Shown here one piece after another: positions 15,662 to 24,075 of a DNA stretch of 64,000 bases. The notes beneath the pieces were generated by a model. That model made no database searches, had not been told where the DNA came from, and was given only the letters and a program-made list of their open reading frames with translations. The position numbers and the translations under genes were made by a program. This DNA is from Scleromatobacter sp039920745 (GTDB lineage: Bacteria > Pseudomonadota > Gammaproteobacteria > Burkholderiales > Burkholderiaceae_C): contig JBDSDD010000085.1 in the NCBI GenBank assembly GCA_039920745.1, positions 1 through 64,000 on the forward strand, in the 5' to 3' direction. Every line of letters starts with the position of its first letter. The stretch's first letter is position 1.

Positions 15662-17434
15662 TCAGAGAATGGTGGGGCGCACGAAGATCACGAACTCTTC
15701 GCGCATGCGCGACTGCGTCTTGCTGCCGCCCAGGCCCACCGGGGCGTCCTCGCCGAGCGTGCGGCGGTCGTCGCTGGACACCGTGCGGCTGAGCCCCGTG
15801 ATCACCAGGATCTGGCCGGCTTTCAAGGCGACAGTGGACTGGTCGTTGATCGCCGTCGTCTCGGGCGTCTGCACGGTCTGCTGGGCCGTGCCGGTGCCCG
15901 ACGTGAAGTTGACCAGGCTCACCAGCGACGACAATCCGATGCCGAATTTGAGCAACACCGTGTTGTTGTCGAGGATGAAAGGCTGCGCGAGGTAGCGATC
16001 GCCGGTGGTGACCGTGGAGGTGACGAGCCCTGGCGCCCCGACGCCCGTGGTGCTGGCCGCGCCCGGGATGGTGGCACTGACGTATGCACGGCCGCCCAGG
16101 CTGGACTTGCGATCCCAGGTCCGGTTCAAGGCCAGAAGGCTGACCTCGCGATGCTGCGTGGACACCCCGTACTCGCTGAGCAATTTCAGCAGCGCACTGC
16201 TTCCGCCGAGATGGGTCGTGGCGGAGGTGGTGACGCCCGACTGCGCCGGCGTGAGGATGGAAAATCCGATGGACGCCGCCGCTGCGCTCGCCAGGGTGGT
16301 GGGCGACCCGAAGGTGCCGGTGTACGCGCCTCCCAGCGCGGACAGCACCGCATCCCATTCGATGCCGCGCTCGTCCGACTCGTTGCGCGTGACGCTGTAG
16401 ACGTCGAACTGCACTTGCGCCTGGCGCAGCAGGCTCTCGTTCTCGACGCGGACGAAGTCACGCACCTTGGACAGCGTCTCCTTCGTCGTGGTGACGGCGA
16501 TGCGGCCCGAGCCGTCGGAGCGCACGACCGAAGAGCCCGGCACCTCCTTGATCATCTGGCCGATGGCCGCGAGGAGGGTGCCGATGACATTGGACTTGCC
16601 GTGCTCGCTGACCTCGTTGCTGGAACTGGCGGTGCTGTTGGTGCCGCCGCCTCCGTTGCCCGAACTGGTGGCGTTGGCCTGGTCGGCGCCGCTGAGGCCC
16701 AGGTGGTAGTCGGTCTCGCTCTCCAGCGCGGCGATCTCGAAGAACTCGGTGCGCAAGCGTTCGATGACGATCACCCCGTCGCGGTACTCCCACGACAGGC
16801 TGAGTTGATCCGTCACCTGGTCGAGGTAGCCCTGCAGCGATCCCGACCACCGCATCGCCACCGCATTGACCGAGGTGTCGCGCGGCGGCGCCATCGACAG
16901 CAGCGGGCCGGCATCACCATGCCCCGCCAGGGTCGGCAGCGACTGTGGCATCGGTGCCAACGCCAGCGCAGCCTGCGGGGCCGGACGAGGCGAAGGATCG
17001 ACCGCGCCGAACACGTCCGGCTTCAGCCGCACCGGCACGCCGGTGACCGCCGTCATGCGGTCGGCCATGGTGCGCAGGCCGACCTTGCCGCCGGTGGTGG
17101 CGTCATCGAAGTTGAGCTTGACCGGCTCCGTGAAGATGCTGGGCAGCCGCTCGCTGCTGCCCATCGGCACGCTGACCGAGCTGACCCAGGCACTGCGGGC
17201 GCGCCGCAGCACGGGCTTGACGGCCTGCTCGGCGGCGCGCCGTTCGGCATCGACCTGGGAGCCTGCGGCGGCTGGCCCCTGTTGCGCCAGCGTGCGATCG
17301 GCGTGCAGCGATGATGTGCCCGTCAGGCCCAGTGCATGGTCGGCCTGGACATGCTCCGTCACGCCCGGTTCGGCGCAACCCGCCAGCGCAGCGACGAGCA
17401 CCAGACCCGCCAGGAAGGAGGCGACGGCGTTCAT
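15662..17434 (-). CDS. pilN: Type IVb pilus secretin lipoprotein PilN
   Basis: A 590-residue outer-membrane secretin. The signal peptide ends in the lipobox LAGC with Cys20. An N-domain (SLSWEYRDGVIVIERL) is followed by a Ser/Gly-rich linker and the C-terminal secretin channel, with the conserved VALKAGQILVITGLSR and the final FVIFVRPTIL strand. It forms the outer-membrane gate of the pilus, as PilN does in R64. The ATG overlaps the preceding TcpQ-like gene's stop by four bases. Confidence 0.9.
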   Translation of the reverse strand: MNAVASFLAGLVLVAALAGCAEPGVTEHVQADHALGLTGTSSLHADRTLAQQGPAAAGSQVDAERRAAEQAVKPVLRRARSAWVSSVSVPMGSSERLPSIFTEPVKLNFDDATTGGKVGLRTMADRMTAVTGVPVRLKPDVFGAVDPSPRPAPQAALALAPMPQSLPTLAGHGDAGPLLSMAPPRDTSVNAVAMRWSGSLQGYLDQVTDQLSLSWEYRDGVIVIERLRTEFFEIAALESETDYHLGLSGADQANATSSGNGGGGTNSTASSSNEVSEHGKSNVIGTLLAAIGQMIKEVPGSSVVRSDGSGRIAVTTTKETLSKVRDFVRVENESLLRQAQVQFDVYSVTRNESDERGIEWDAVLSALGGAYTGTFGSPTTLASAAAASIGFSILTPAQSGVTTSATTHLGGSSALLKLLSEYGVSTQHREVSLLALNRTWDRKSSLGGRAYVSATIPGAASTTGVGAPGLVTSTVTTGDRYLAQPFILDNNTVLLKFGIGLSSLVSLVNFTSGTGTAQQTVQTPETTAINDQSTVALKAGQILVITGLSRTVSSDDRRTLGEDAPVGLGGSKTQSRMREEFVIFVRPTIL

Positions 17435-17844
17435 TGCGCGTCGCACTCGCGCGCCTGCTCGCCCTGGCGCGTGACGCGCACGAGCGGGGGCGTGTTGGCG
17501 TAGATGCAGGCCTCCAGCGGATAGTCGCTCTGGCGAATGCCTGCAGAGTTCAGTACCGCCTTGAGCGCGGACTCGAACGTGCCGTCGACGCTGTGCGGCG
17601 CGCCGATCAGGAAGTTGCGCTGCGCGTCCCACTTGACGCGATAGCCAGCCTGCGCGCCCCAACGTTCGAGGGTGCGGGCGAGCGTGATGTCCTGGACGAG
17701 GACGCTCCAGTGCCCCGACCCGGCATCGGTCGTCGCGGGCGTGGCGTACGCGACGACAGGCAACGCCTGCGCAGGCTCAGCCGCACCCGCCAGCCTGGTC
17801 AGGCTGGACAGGCCGGACAACGCGCAAAGGACGACGACATTCAT
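17431..17844 (-). CDS. TcpQ/PilL-C-like exported protein
   Basis: A 137-residue protein with signal peptide (residues 1-21, ending LAGAA) and a TcpQ-type domain at about 45-128: WSVLVQDITLARTLERWG, AGYRVKWDAQRN, then a FESALKAVLN helix and an ACIYANTPPLVRVTR strand. TcpQ domains associate with secretins and help target or stabilise them. A second TcpQ domain ends the neighbouring upstream protein, so the locus has two copies on separate proteins. Its stop overlaps the pilN ATG, suggesting stoichiometric synthesis. Confidence 0.75.
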   Translation of the reverse strand: MNVVVLCALSGLSSLTRLAGAAEPAQALPVVAYATPATTDAGSGHWSVLVQDITLARTLERWGAQAGYRVKWDAQRNFLIGAPHSVDGTFESALKAVLNSAGIRQSDYPLEACIYANTPPLVRVTRQGEQARECDAQ

Positions 17845-17896
17845 GACATCACACTCCCGGTGAACGCTCGACGAACGACAGTGGCAGCCATGCCGA

Positions 17897-18979
17897 TCAC
17901 TCGCTGGCCGTGAAGCGAACGACGTGGTCGGCGACGGTTCGCACCTGCACCGGATAGCCCTGCGCCTGCAGCCCGGCGACCACCTGGTTGACCGCTTGCA
18001 GGAACGACGGCGCATGGAGCCGCATCGCACCGTTGATCGGCGCGACCCAGCCCACGTCCCACTCGACGTCGTAGCCACTGGCGCGCGCCCAGCGACGCAG
18101 CGAGACCGCGATGTCGTGGTCGGCCAGCGTGATGTCGAACGCCAGCGCTGCCAGGGCGGGCGGTGGCTCATGGCTTGGCGTCGTGGTGGTCCAGCGCAGC
18201 GCCGACGCACGCGTGTGCGATTCGCCCGGTGCCGATTCGCCGTCGACCAGGCGGATGTCCTTCGCGGCGATGCCCCGGGCCAGCAGCGCATTGCGCAGTG
18301 CCTGCGCACGCAGCGTGGCGAGCGCATCGTGAGCGCCCGCGTCGTTGCGCCCGATGGCCGTGATGGGGGTGTCGCGACCGATGCGCACGACCAGCGCCGA
18401 CAACGCGTCCAGCACCTCGGGACTGAGCGTGGCGCTGCCCGGTGCAAAGACGACGGGCTGCTCGTGGGTCAGGTTCCGCAACCCGGCCGCATCGATCGGC
18501 GCGCCGTAGTCCACGCCGGGCGTCAGGCCGACCTCCGCCGTGGCCAGCAGGCGCATGCCGCCGTCGCGTGGCGAGACCGTCTCCTCGCCCAGCGCCGCGT
18601 CGCCGCGTCGAACGAGCGCTCGCGCGCCGCCCAGCACCAGCGTGAATTCACTAGCCGCCGAGCGGGCCGTGAAGTACTGGCCTTCGGGCTGCAACACCAG
18701 CAGCGTGAGCTCCTTGCCGGCGAACACCGCGGGCATGGCCTGGTTGGCCCGGGCCTCGAAGTAGACCTTGCCGCTGCCGTCGTCGAAGACCTGCGCGGGA
18801 CGCGCAGGCTTGTCGCCGCGGATGGCGTAGCCGAAGTCGTATTGCCCGACGTAGCGCTTGCCGGGCAGGCTCAGCGCGTTGCCGCCAACGACCAGCAACA
18901 GCGCGCCGCAGAACGCGCGGCCGAAGGCGCAACGCGGGGTGGGACGCGGGTTGGAACGGGGGTGTGAATCGGCTCTCAT
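17897..18979 (-). CDS. PilL-like fusion: VirB9-like, OmpA-like and TcpQ domains
   Basis: A 360-residue exported protein, apparently with three domains. Residues 41-125 resemble the N-terminal domain of TrbG/VirB9 (QVFDDGSGKVYFEARANQAM, then GQYFTARSA and FTLVLGG). Residues 175-246 look like an OmpA peptidoglycan-binding domain (VVFAPGSATLSPEVLDAL, TLRAQALRNALLARGI). Residues 281-360 are a TcpQ domain (FDITLADHDIAVSLRRWARA, GYDVEWDV). It probably anchors the secretin to the cell wall. It is the first gene of the minus-strand pil run, where R64 has pilL. The N-terminus is basic before the hydrophobic segment at 20-36. Confidence 0.7.
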   Translation of the reverse strand: MRADSHPRSNPRPTPRCAFGRAFCGALLLVVGGNALSLPGKRYVGQYDFGYAIRGDKPARPAQVFDDGSGKVYFEARANQAMPAVFAGKELTLLVLQPEGQYFTARSAASEFTLVLGGARALVRRGDAALGEETVSPRDGGMRLLATAEVGLTPGVDYGAPIDAAGLRNLTHEQPVVFAPGSATLSPEVLDALSALVVRIGRDTPITAIGRNDAGAHDALATLRAQALRNALLARGIAAKDIRLVDGESAPGESHTRASALRWTTTTPSHEPPPALAALAFDITLADHDIAVSLRRWARASGYDVEWDVGWVAPINGAMRLHAPSFLQAVNQVVAGLQAQGYPVQVRTVADHVVRFTASE

Positions 18980-19077
18980 GGTCGAGACGATTCTGCGAGC
19001 CCTGCGGAAAACTGCCCGCCGCCAAAGCCCGGTGAAATCGCCCGTTTGGCGAGCGATGTGGACTATCGAACGACCGC

Positions 19078-19095
19078 GTCAGCGCGTACGCTGAC
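19078..19095. other. Inverted repeat between the TMEM175 and pil genes
   Basis: GTCAGCG-CGTA-CGCTGAC is a perfect 7-bp stem with a 4-nt loop, 13 nt after the stop of the TMEM175-like gene and about 100 nt before the first pil gene. Without a U-run it could be a weak terminator or an operator for the pil operon. Confidence 0.35.
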
Positions 19096-19107
19096 CTGTC
19101 GATTCAA

Positions 19108-19692
19108 TCAATGCTTGTCATGCGCCAACGCCTTCTCGATCCGCCGATCCGGCACCAGCCAGATCAACGCCGCGATCAAGTACATCACCTGAGCCAGTCC
19201 CGGCACGCAGAACGACGCCGCGATGCCGGCGAGGTACAGGAACGGCGAAACTTTGCCTTTCCAGTCGCTGCCGAGTGCGCGCTTGAGCAGCGAGTCGTGC
19301 CCCTGCGCCCGCACGATCAGCGTCTGCAGGACGAACCACGACAACGCGGACATCAGCAACACGCCGCCATACGCCGCCGAAGGCACGGGGCCGAAGTGGT
19401 TCTCGCCCATCCAGCCGGTGGCGAACGGCAGCAACGACAGCCAGAACAGCAGGTTCAGGTTGGCCCACATCATGCCGCCCGTCACGTTGGTGGTGGCGTG
19501 CAGCAGGTGGTGGTGGTTGTTCCAGTAGATGCCCACGTAGATGAAGCTGATCACGTAGCTCAGGAACACGGGCCACAGCTCGGCGAGCGCGGACAGCGTC
19601 TCGCCGTGCGGCACCTTCAGCTCCAGCACCATGATCGTGATGATGATCGCGAGCACGCCGTCGCTGAAGGCCTCGAACCGTCCCTTGCCCAT
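19108..19692 (-). CDS. TMEM175 family potassium channel-like membrane protein
   Basis: A 194-residue protein with six hydrophobic segments. The first bears the family signature R5-x-x-x-FSDGV-x-AI-x-x-x-x-M (RFEAFSDGVLAIIITIMVLE), the selectivity-filter helix of bacterial TMEM175 channels, which assemble as tetramers. Length fits the single-repeat bacterial form. It should conduct K+ across the inner membrane; selectivity is not provable here. It is probably monocistronic, divergent from the glycosyltransferase gene. Confidence 0.85.
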   Translation of the reverse strand: MGKGRFEAFSDGVLAIIITIMVLELKVPHGETLSALAELWPVFLSYVISFIYVGIYWNNHHHLLHATTNVTGGMMWANLNLLFWLSLLPFATGWMGENHFGPVPSAAYGGVLLMSALSWFVLQTLIVRAQGHDSLLKRALGSDWKGKVSPFLYLAGIAASFCVPGLAQVMYLIAALIWLVPDRRIEKALAHDKH

Positions 19693-19806
19693 CGTTGCCT
19701 CTCCCGTTGTCGAGTGAACATTCTCTCAAACCCCGACGCGAAGATGGGCAACCCGGTGCCGTCTTTTCGACTCATCGCCCGCGGGCGGCCGCCCTACCCT
19801 GGAAGC

Positions 19807-21219
19807 ATGCACACCACCACGCCCTCGTCCGCCGGCCCCGCTGCGGCACTGAGCCGGGCGCACTCGCTGTTCCTGCAGCATCGCGACGTCGACGCCCTGC
19901 CGCTGGCACGCAGCGTCACCGCTGCGCTGCCCCAGCGCGCCGACGCGTGGACGCTGCTGGGCATCGTGCAGCAACGCCTGCGCCAGTCGCGCGCCGCCGA
20001 GGCCGCGTACCGCGCGGCGATCCGCGTGCAGCCCGACTACGCCGACGCATGGACCAACCTGGGCAACCTGCTGCGTGAGCGCAACGACCGCCAGGGTGCG
20101 CTGATCGCGTTCCAGACCGCGATGCGCTGCGCGCCGGGCTCGGCCGATCCGGCCTACAACCTGGGCGTCGCGCTGGAACACTTCGGGCAGTGGGATGGCG
20201 CGCTCATCGCGTTCCAGGCCGCCGCCGAATGCGATCCGCATCACGCCAACGCCCACTGGAACAGCGCGCTGGGCCTGCTGCGAGCGGGCCGATTCGAGGA
20301 CGGCTTTCGCGAGTACGAATGGCGCTTCCGTCGAAACGAGCCGGCGCCGCGCGCCTGCGCACAACCGGCGTGGGACGGCAGTCCGCTGGCCGGCCGCACC
20401 CTCCTCGTGTGGGCCGAGCAGGGTTTCGGCGACGCGCTGCAATTCCTGCGCTTCGTGCCCGCCGTCGCGCAACTCGGCGGACGCGTGCTGCTCGAAGTGA
20501 TGGACGGCCTGCAAGGCCTGGCCTCGCGCATCCCCGGCGTCGCCGGCGTCAGCGTGCGCGGCGCCGAGCCGCCCGCGTTCGACACCCACGTCTCCTTGAT
20601 GAGCCTGCCACACGCGCTGGGCATCGCCCCCGTGCAGGCGAGCGCGCCGTACCTGAGCGCGCGCGACACGCTCGCGTGGCAGTGGCGCGATCGCCTCGCT
20701 GCCTCGGGCCACCAACCGGGACGCGAGCTCGCGTTCGGGCTCGTGTGGGCAGGCAACCCCGCGCTGCGCAACAGCCGCGAGCGCTCACCCGGCTTCGACG
20801 TCGTCCGACCGCTGCTGGACCTGCCCGGCGCGCGCTGCTTTTCCTTGCAGAAGGGCCCGGGTTGCGACGAACTGGCCGGTGCGTCGCTGCCGCCCAGCTT
20901 CGTCGACCTGCACCGCGAGATCACGCACTTCGACGACACCGCCGCCATCATCGCCAACCTGGACATCGTCGTGACCTGTGACACCGCCGTGGCCCACCTG
21001 GCCGGCGCACTCGGCAAGACCACGTTCGTGATGCTGCCTCACACGCCCGACTGGCGTTACGGGCTCGACCCGCATGCCAGCGCCTGGTATCCGACGATGC
21101 GGCTGTTCCGCCAGACCACACGCGGAGACTGGGCGGGCGTTGTAGAACGCGTCACCCAGGCGCTGGGCGAGGCAGTCCCACCACTGGCGTCACAGGCTCT
21201 CGGCGCGGCGCATGCTTGA
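19807..21219 (+). CDS. TPR-containing glycosyltransferase-like protein (GT9-type C-terminus)
   Basis: A 470-residue protein with about four tetratricopeptide repeats in the first 190 residues (AWTLLGIVQQRLRQS, AWTNLGNLLRERNDR, AYNLGVALEHFGQ). The C-terminal half resembles heptosyltransferase/GT9 folds: FGLVWAGNP, SLQKGPG, and the nucleotide-sugar segment IANLDIVVTCDTAVAHLAGALG. Such proteins are linked to surface glycan or protein glycosylation. The ADP-heptose genes directly downstream support a heptose-related role. The start at 19807 has GGAAG upstream; an in-frame ATG at 19744 is less likely. Confidence 0.8.
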   Translation: MHTTTPSSAGPAAALSRAHSLFLQHRDVDALPLARSVTAALPQRADAWTLLGIVQQRLRQSRAAEAAYRAAIRVQPDYADAWTNLGNLLRERNDRQGALIAFQTAMRCAPGSADPAYNLGVALEHFGQWDGALIAFQAAAECDPHHANAHWNSALGLLRAGRFEDGFREYEWRFRRNEPAPRACAQPAWDGSPLAGRTLLVWAEQGFGDALQFLRFVPAVAQLGGRVLLEVMDGLQGLASRIPGVAGVSVRGAEPPAFDTHVSLMSLPHALGIAPVQASAPYLSARDTLAWQWRDRLAASGHQPGRELAFGLVWAGNPALRNSRERSPGFDVVRPLLDLPGARCFSLQKGPGCDELAGASLPPSFVDLHREITHFDDTAAIIANLDIVVTCDTAVAHLAGALGKTTFVMLPHTPDWRYGLDPHASAWYPTMRLFRQTTRGDWAGVVERVTQALGEAVPPLASQALGAAHA

Positions 21220-21436
21220 CCATTGAAGCGAGCCTGAACGACGGCCCCGAGGGCGCCTGTCGGGCAAGCCGATTGCTAGTGCGAAACCCGGATGGATCGT
21301 GAAATCGATCCGCGAAAGAAGGCTTCCTTGAGTGCGGAGGTGCGCCGGCACTTGGCCAGCGCGCCACACTGGACTGGAGACAACGGCGGCCACCAGGCCG
21401 TCGCCTCGCACCGCACCCGTCATCGTCAGACCGCTC

Positions 21437-21943
21437 ATGAACCGATTCGACCCGCTCAGAAAATTGATGCACGTGGACGAAGCCGTGGCTCGCTTCGCCA
21501 TGGAGCCCGGCACGGTGTTCACCAACGGGATCTTCGACCTGCTGCACCGGGGCCACATCGCCTACTTGGCCGAGGCTCGCCAATTGGGTGACCGGCTGAT
21601 CGTCGCGATCAACAGCGACGCGTCCGCCCGCATTCTCGACAAAGGCCCCGACCGCCCGATGAACCGCGAGGGCGATCGCGCGTTCCAGGTCGCGGCGCTC
21701 GAGAGCGTCGATGCCGTCGTGATCTTCAACGAGCCGACGCCCATCGCGCTGCTGACGCGCCTGCGTCCTTCGGTCTACGTCAAGGGCGGCGACTACGACA
21801 TGAGCAAGCTCGCCGAGAGCGCGCTGGTGCGCAGCTGGGGCGGCCACGCGGTGGCGCTGCCCTTCGTCGACGGCTACTCCACCACCTCGCTGATGGATCG
21901 CATTCGCGCCACGACCCGACTCGCGTCGGCCGACGCATCATGA
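21437..21943 (+). CDS. hldC: D-glycero-beta-D-manno-heptose 1-phosphate adenylyltransferase (HldC/RfaE2)
   Basis: A 168-residue nucleotidyltransferase with the cytidylyltransferase-like motif GIFDLLHRGH (31-40) and the later YVKGGDYDMSKL and GYSTTSLMDRI blocks diagnostic of the RfaE C-terminal domain. It converts heptose 1-phosphate and ATP to ADP-heptose, the last activation step for LPS core heptose. In enterobacteria this domain is fused to the kinase (HldE); here it is a separate gene, with the kinase encoded downstream on the other strand. Confidence 0.9.
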   Translation: MNRFDPLRKLMHVDEAVARFAMEPGTVFTNGIFDLLHRGHIAYLAEARQLGDRLIVAINSDASARILDKGPDRPMNREGDRAFQVAALESVDAVVIFNEPTPIALLTRLRPSVYVKGGDYDMSKLAESALVRSWGGHAVALPFVDGYSTTSLMDRIRATTRLASADAS

Positions 21944-21986
21944 GCGCCCCCCGGCCAGCCGACGTGCGCCGCACGCAGGAATTCTG

Positions 21987-22571
21987 ATGGTCACCCCGCG
22001 GCGTGCCGTCTTCCTGGACCGCGACGGCGTGTTGAACGAGGATCGCGGCTACGTCAGCCGCCCCGAGGACTTCGAGTGGCTGCCCGGCGTCATGCACGCG
22101 CTGCGTGCCCTGCAGCGCGCGGGCTGGGCGCTGGTCGTCACGACCAATCAATCGGGCATCGCGCGCGGCCTGTACGGGCCGGCGGAGTACGAGAACCTCA
22201 CCGCGTGGATGCACAGCGCGCTCGCGCTGCACGCCATCACGCTGGACGGGGTGTACCACTGCCCCCACCTGGCCGATGCGCCGCTGGCCCAGTGGCGCCG
22301 CCAATGCGATTGCCGCAAACCATCGCCCGGCATGCTGCGCCGCGCGGCACGCGACCTGCGACTGAACCTGTCGGCCTGCGTGATGGTGGGCGACAAACCC
22401 ACCGACATCCTGGCCGGTCGCGCCGCCGGCGTCGCCGCGTGCATCCGCATCGCCGATGCCATCGACCACGCGTCTTGCGACTTCGCCGACCCGCCCGCCG
22501 ACTTCACCTGCGCCAACCTCGGCGAGGCCGCGCGCTGGCTGCTGCAGCACGAAGAGAAGCGCCACGCCTGA
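21987..22571 (+). CDS. gmhB: D-glycero-beta-D-manno-heptose-1,7-bisphosphate 7-phosphatase
   Basis: A 194-residue HAD-superfamily phosphatase. Motif I is FLDRDGVLNED with nucleophile Asp11 and acid Asp13, motif II TTNQSGIARG, motif III/IV around CRKPSPGM and MVGDKPTDI. The CPHL...CDC cluster supplies the GmhB-type zinc site. It removes the 7-phosphate from heptose bisphosphate before HldC acts. It follows hldC by 43 nt and ends 6 nt from the convergent hldA stop. Confidence 0.9.
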   Translation: MVTPRRAVFLDRDGVLNEDRGYVSRPEDFEWLPGVMHALRALQRAGWALVVTTNQSGIARGLYGPAEYENLTAWMHSALALHAITLDGVYHCPHLADAPLAQWRRQCDCRKPSPGMLRRAARDLRLNLSACVMVGDKPTDILAGRAAGVAACIRIADAIDHASCDFADPPADFTCANLGEAARWLLQHEEKRHA

Positions 22572-22577
22572 CGGCGA

Positions 22578-23504
22578 TCAGCGGCGAGCGTCCCAGGCGT
22601 CGAGCAACTCGTCGCGCGTCAGCACCGCAGTGCCGAAGACCTGCACCGCCAGCCCCGCGGCCACGCTGGCCCATCGCATCGCCTGCCGCGCGTCGTCGCC
22701 CTCGGCCAGGCGCCAGGCCAGCGTCGCCAACACCGTGTCGCCTGCGCCCGTCACGTCGTGAACCTCGTGCACCTGCGCGCGCTCGTGCGTGGCGCCCGCG
22801 TCGTCGAACAGCGTCATCCCGCCTTCACCGCGCGTGACCAGCACATGGCGCCAGCCGAAGCGCTCGCGCAGCACGCCGATGCGACGCTCGCGCTCGGCCT
22901 CGTCAGCCACGTCGCCCAGCACCGCGTCAAGCGCCGCGAGCTTGGGTTTGAGCAGCGTCGCGCCAGCGTAGCGCGTCCAATCGCGGCCCTTCGGATCGAC
23001 CAGCACCGGCTTGCCCGCCGCACGCGCAGCCTCGATCAGCGGCGCGCACGCGTCGAGCGCGCCCTTCGCGTAGTCCGACAACACCACCAGGTCGCGCACA
23101 GGCAGCGCCCGCGCGAAGCGCTCGGCCAGGCGGGTGCGCATCGCGGGCGGCGGCGCCATCTCGAAGTCGGCGCGCAGCATCTGGTGATGGCGAGCGACGC
23201 AGCGAATCTTCGCAGTGGTCGCGTAGTCCGCATCGACGATCCGGTCGAAGCCGACGCCGGCGTCGTCCATCAGAGCACCCAGGCACGCACCGTCCGCGTC
23301 GTCGCCCACCAACGCCACCAGGCTCACCGCCGCCCCCAGCGCGGCCAGGTTCGCGGCCACGTTGGCGGCCCCGCCGGGTCGCTCGAATCGGCGCGTCACG
23401 CGCAACACGGGCACCGGGGCCTCCGGCGATATGCGGTCGACGACACCGTCCCAGTAACGGTCCAGCATCGCGTCGCCAAGGACGAGTATTCGAGGAGGAT
23501 TCAC
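22578..23504 (-). CDS. hldA: D-glycero-beta-D-manno-heptose-7-phosphate kinase (HldA/RfaE1)
   Basis: A PfkB-family kinase of 308 residues from a GTG start. It shows VLGDAMLDRYWDG and RISPEAPVPVL (RfaE domain I signature), ERPGGAANVAANLAALG, and near the C-terminus the anion-hole motif DVTGAGDTVLATLA with catalytic Asp. It phosphorylates heptose 7-phosphate at C1. GTG 23504 is chosen because family members begin just before this point; ATG 23588 would add 28 poorly conserved residues. The three heptose enzymes HldA, GmhB and HldC are thus all clustered here. Confidence 0.85.
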   Translation of the reverse strand: MNPPRILVLGDAMLDRYWDGVVDRISPEAPVPVLRVTRRFERPGGAANVAANLAALGAAVSLVALVGDDADGACLGALMDDAGVGFDRIVDADYATTAKIRCVARHHQMLRADFEMAPPPAMRTRLAERFARALPVRDLVVLSDYAKGALDACAPLIEAARAAGKPVLVDPKGRDWTRYAGATLLKPKLAALDAVLGDVADEAERERRIGVLRERFGWRHVLVTRGEGGMTLFDDAGATHERAQVHEVHDVTGAGDTVLATLAWRLAEGDDARQAMRWASVAAGLAVQVFGTAVLTRDELLDAWDARR

Positions 23505-23589
23505 GCCGCCATCGTCGCACCAGGCGATGGTCGTGTCTGCCCGTTGACCGGGTCGTCGACGGCGCACCACGATCGAAATTTCTTCCACC

Positions 23590-23619
23590 TTGCCAGGCGC
23601 AAAAAACTTGCGCTAGAAT
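23590..23619 (+). promoter_or_regulatory. tRNA-Thr promoter
   Basis: TTGCCA (23590-23595) and TAGAAT (23614-23619) with an 18-nt spacer, followed by a GC-rich stretch, lie about 40 nt before the tRNA. It is a good sigma70 match. Confidence 0.6.
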
Positions 23620-23660
23620 GGCAGGCTTCGCGGCATCCCGGACAGGGACGTTGTTGAAAC

Positions 23661-23736
23661 GCCGGTGTAGCTCAGTTGGTAGAGCAGCTCATTCGTAATG
23701 AGAAGGTCGAGGGTTCGACTCCTTTCTCCGGCACCA
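23661..23736 (+). tRNA. tRNA-Thr (anticodon CGT)
   Basis: A 76-nt cloverleaf. Acceptor GCCGGTG pairs with the 3' strand before the encoded CCA; the D arm is GCTC/GAGC with AGTTGGTA in the loop; the anticodon loop TTCGTAA gives anticodon CGT reading ACG; the T arm carries GGTTCGACTCC. It strongly resembles enterobacterial thrW. The CCA end is encoded. Confidence 0.95.
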
Positions 23737-23772
23737 TAATTTCTATGCTGAATCAAGCCGTCAGCAGTCAAC

Positions 23773-23799
23773 AAAAAGCCGACCTCGTGTCGGCTTTTT
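23773..23799 (+). terminator. Rho-independent terminator after tRNA-Thr
   Basis: AAAAAGCCGAC and GTCGGCTTTTT form a perfect 11-bp stem around a 5-nt loop ending in five T residues, 36 nt after the tRNA. The symmetry allows action in both directions. Confidence 0.85.
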
Positions 23800-24075
23800 G
23801 CGTTGATGTCATTCGTGATGACAGTCCGCTCACGATTCGGATATTCGTGCGGAAGGGCGTCAAGCACAGGTCGGCCCGGCCCAAGGCGAAGCGCTGACGT
23901 TCCGTCGTCGACACCTTGTTGCGCGAGCAGTGCACCTGCAGTTGAGAGCGGGTCAGCCGACGCAGCAGTCAGGCCCGGCTTGGTATGACAAGCAATCCAG
24001 CCGTCCACGTCTGCCTGTTGAAAACAGCGAGATATGCCAAGGGCGGTTGAGCCGCGGGCGCGGCTGCGCACGCCA
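23800..24075. other. Intergenic sequence, nothing recognised
   Basis: No convincing gene, tRNA fragment or transposon end is seen between the terminator and the esterase gene. I looked for a second copy of the tRNA 3' end as an attachment site and saw none. Confidence 0.5.

Noticed and set aside
23717..24075. Possible attachment-site duplication of the tRNA-Thr 3' end
   Set aside because: I looked for the last 20 nt of the tRNA downstream and found no second copy up to about 27 kb.
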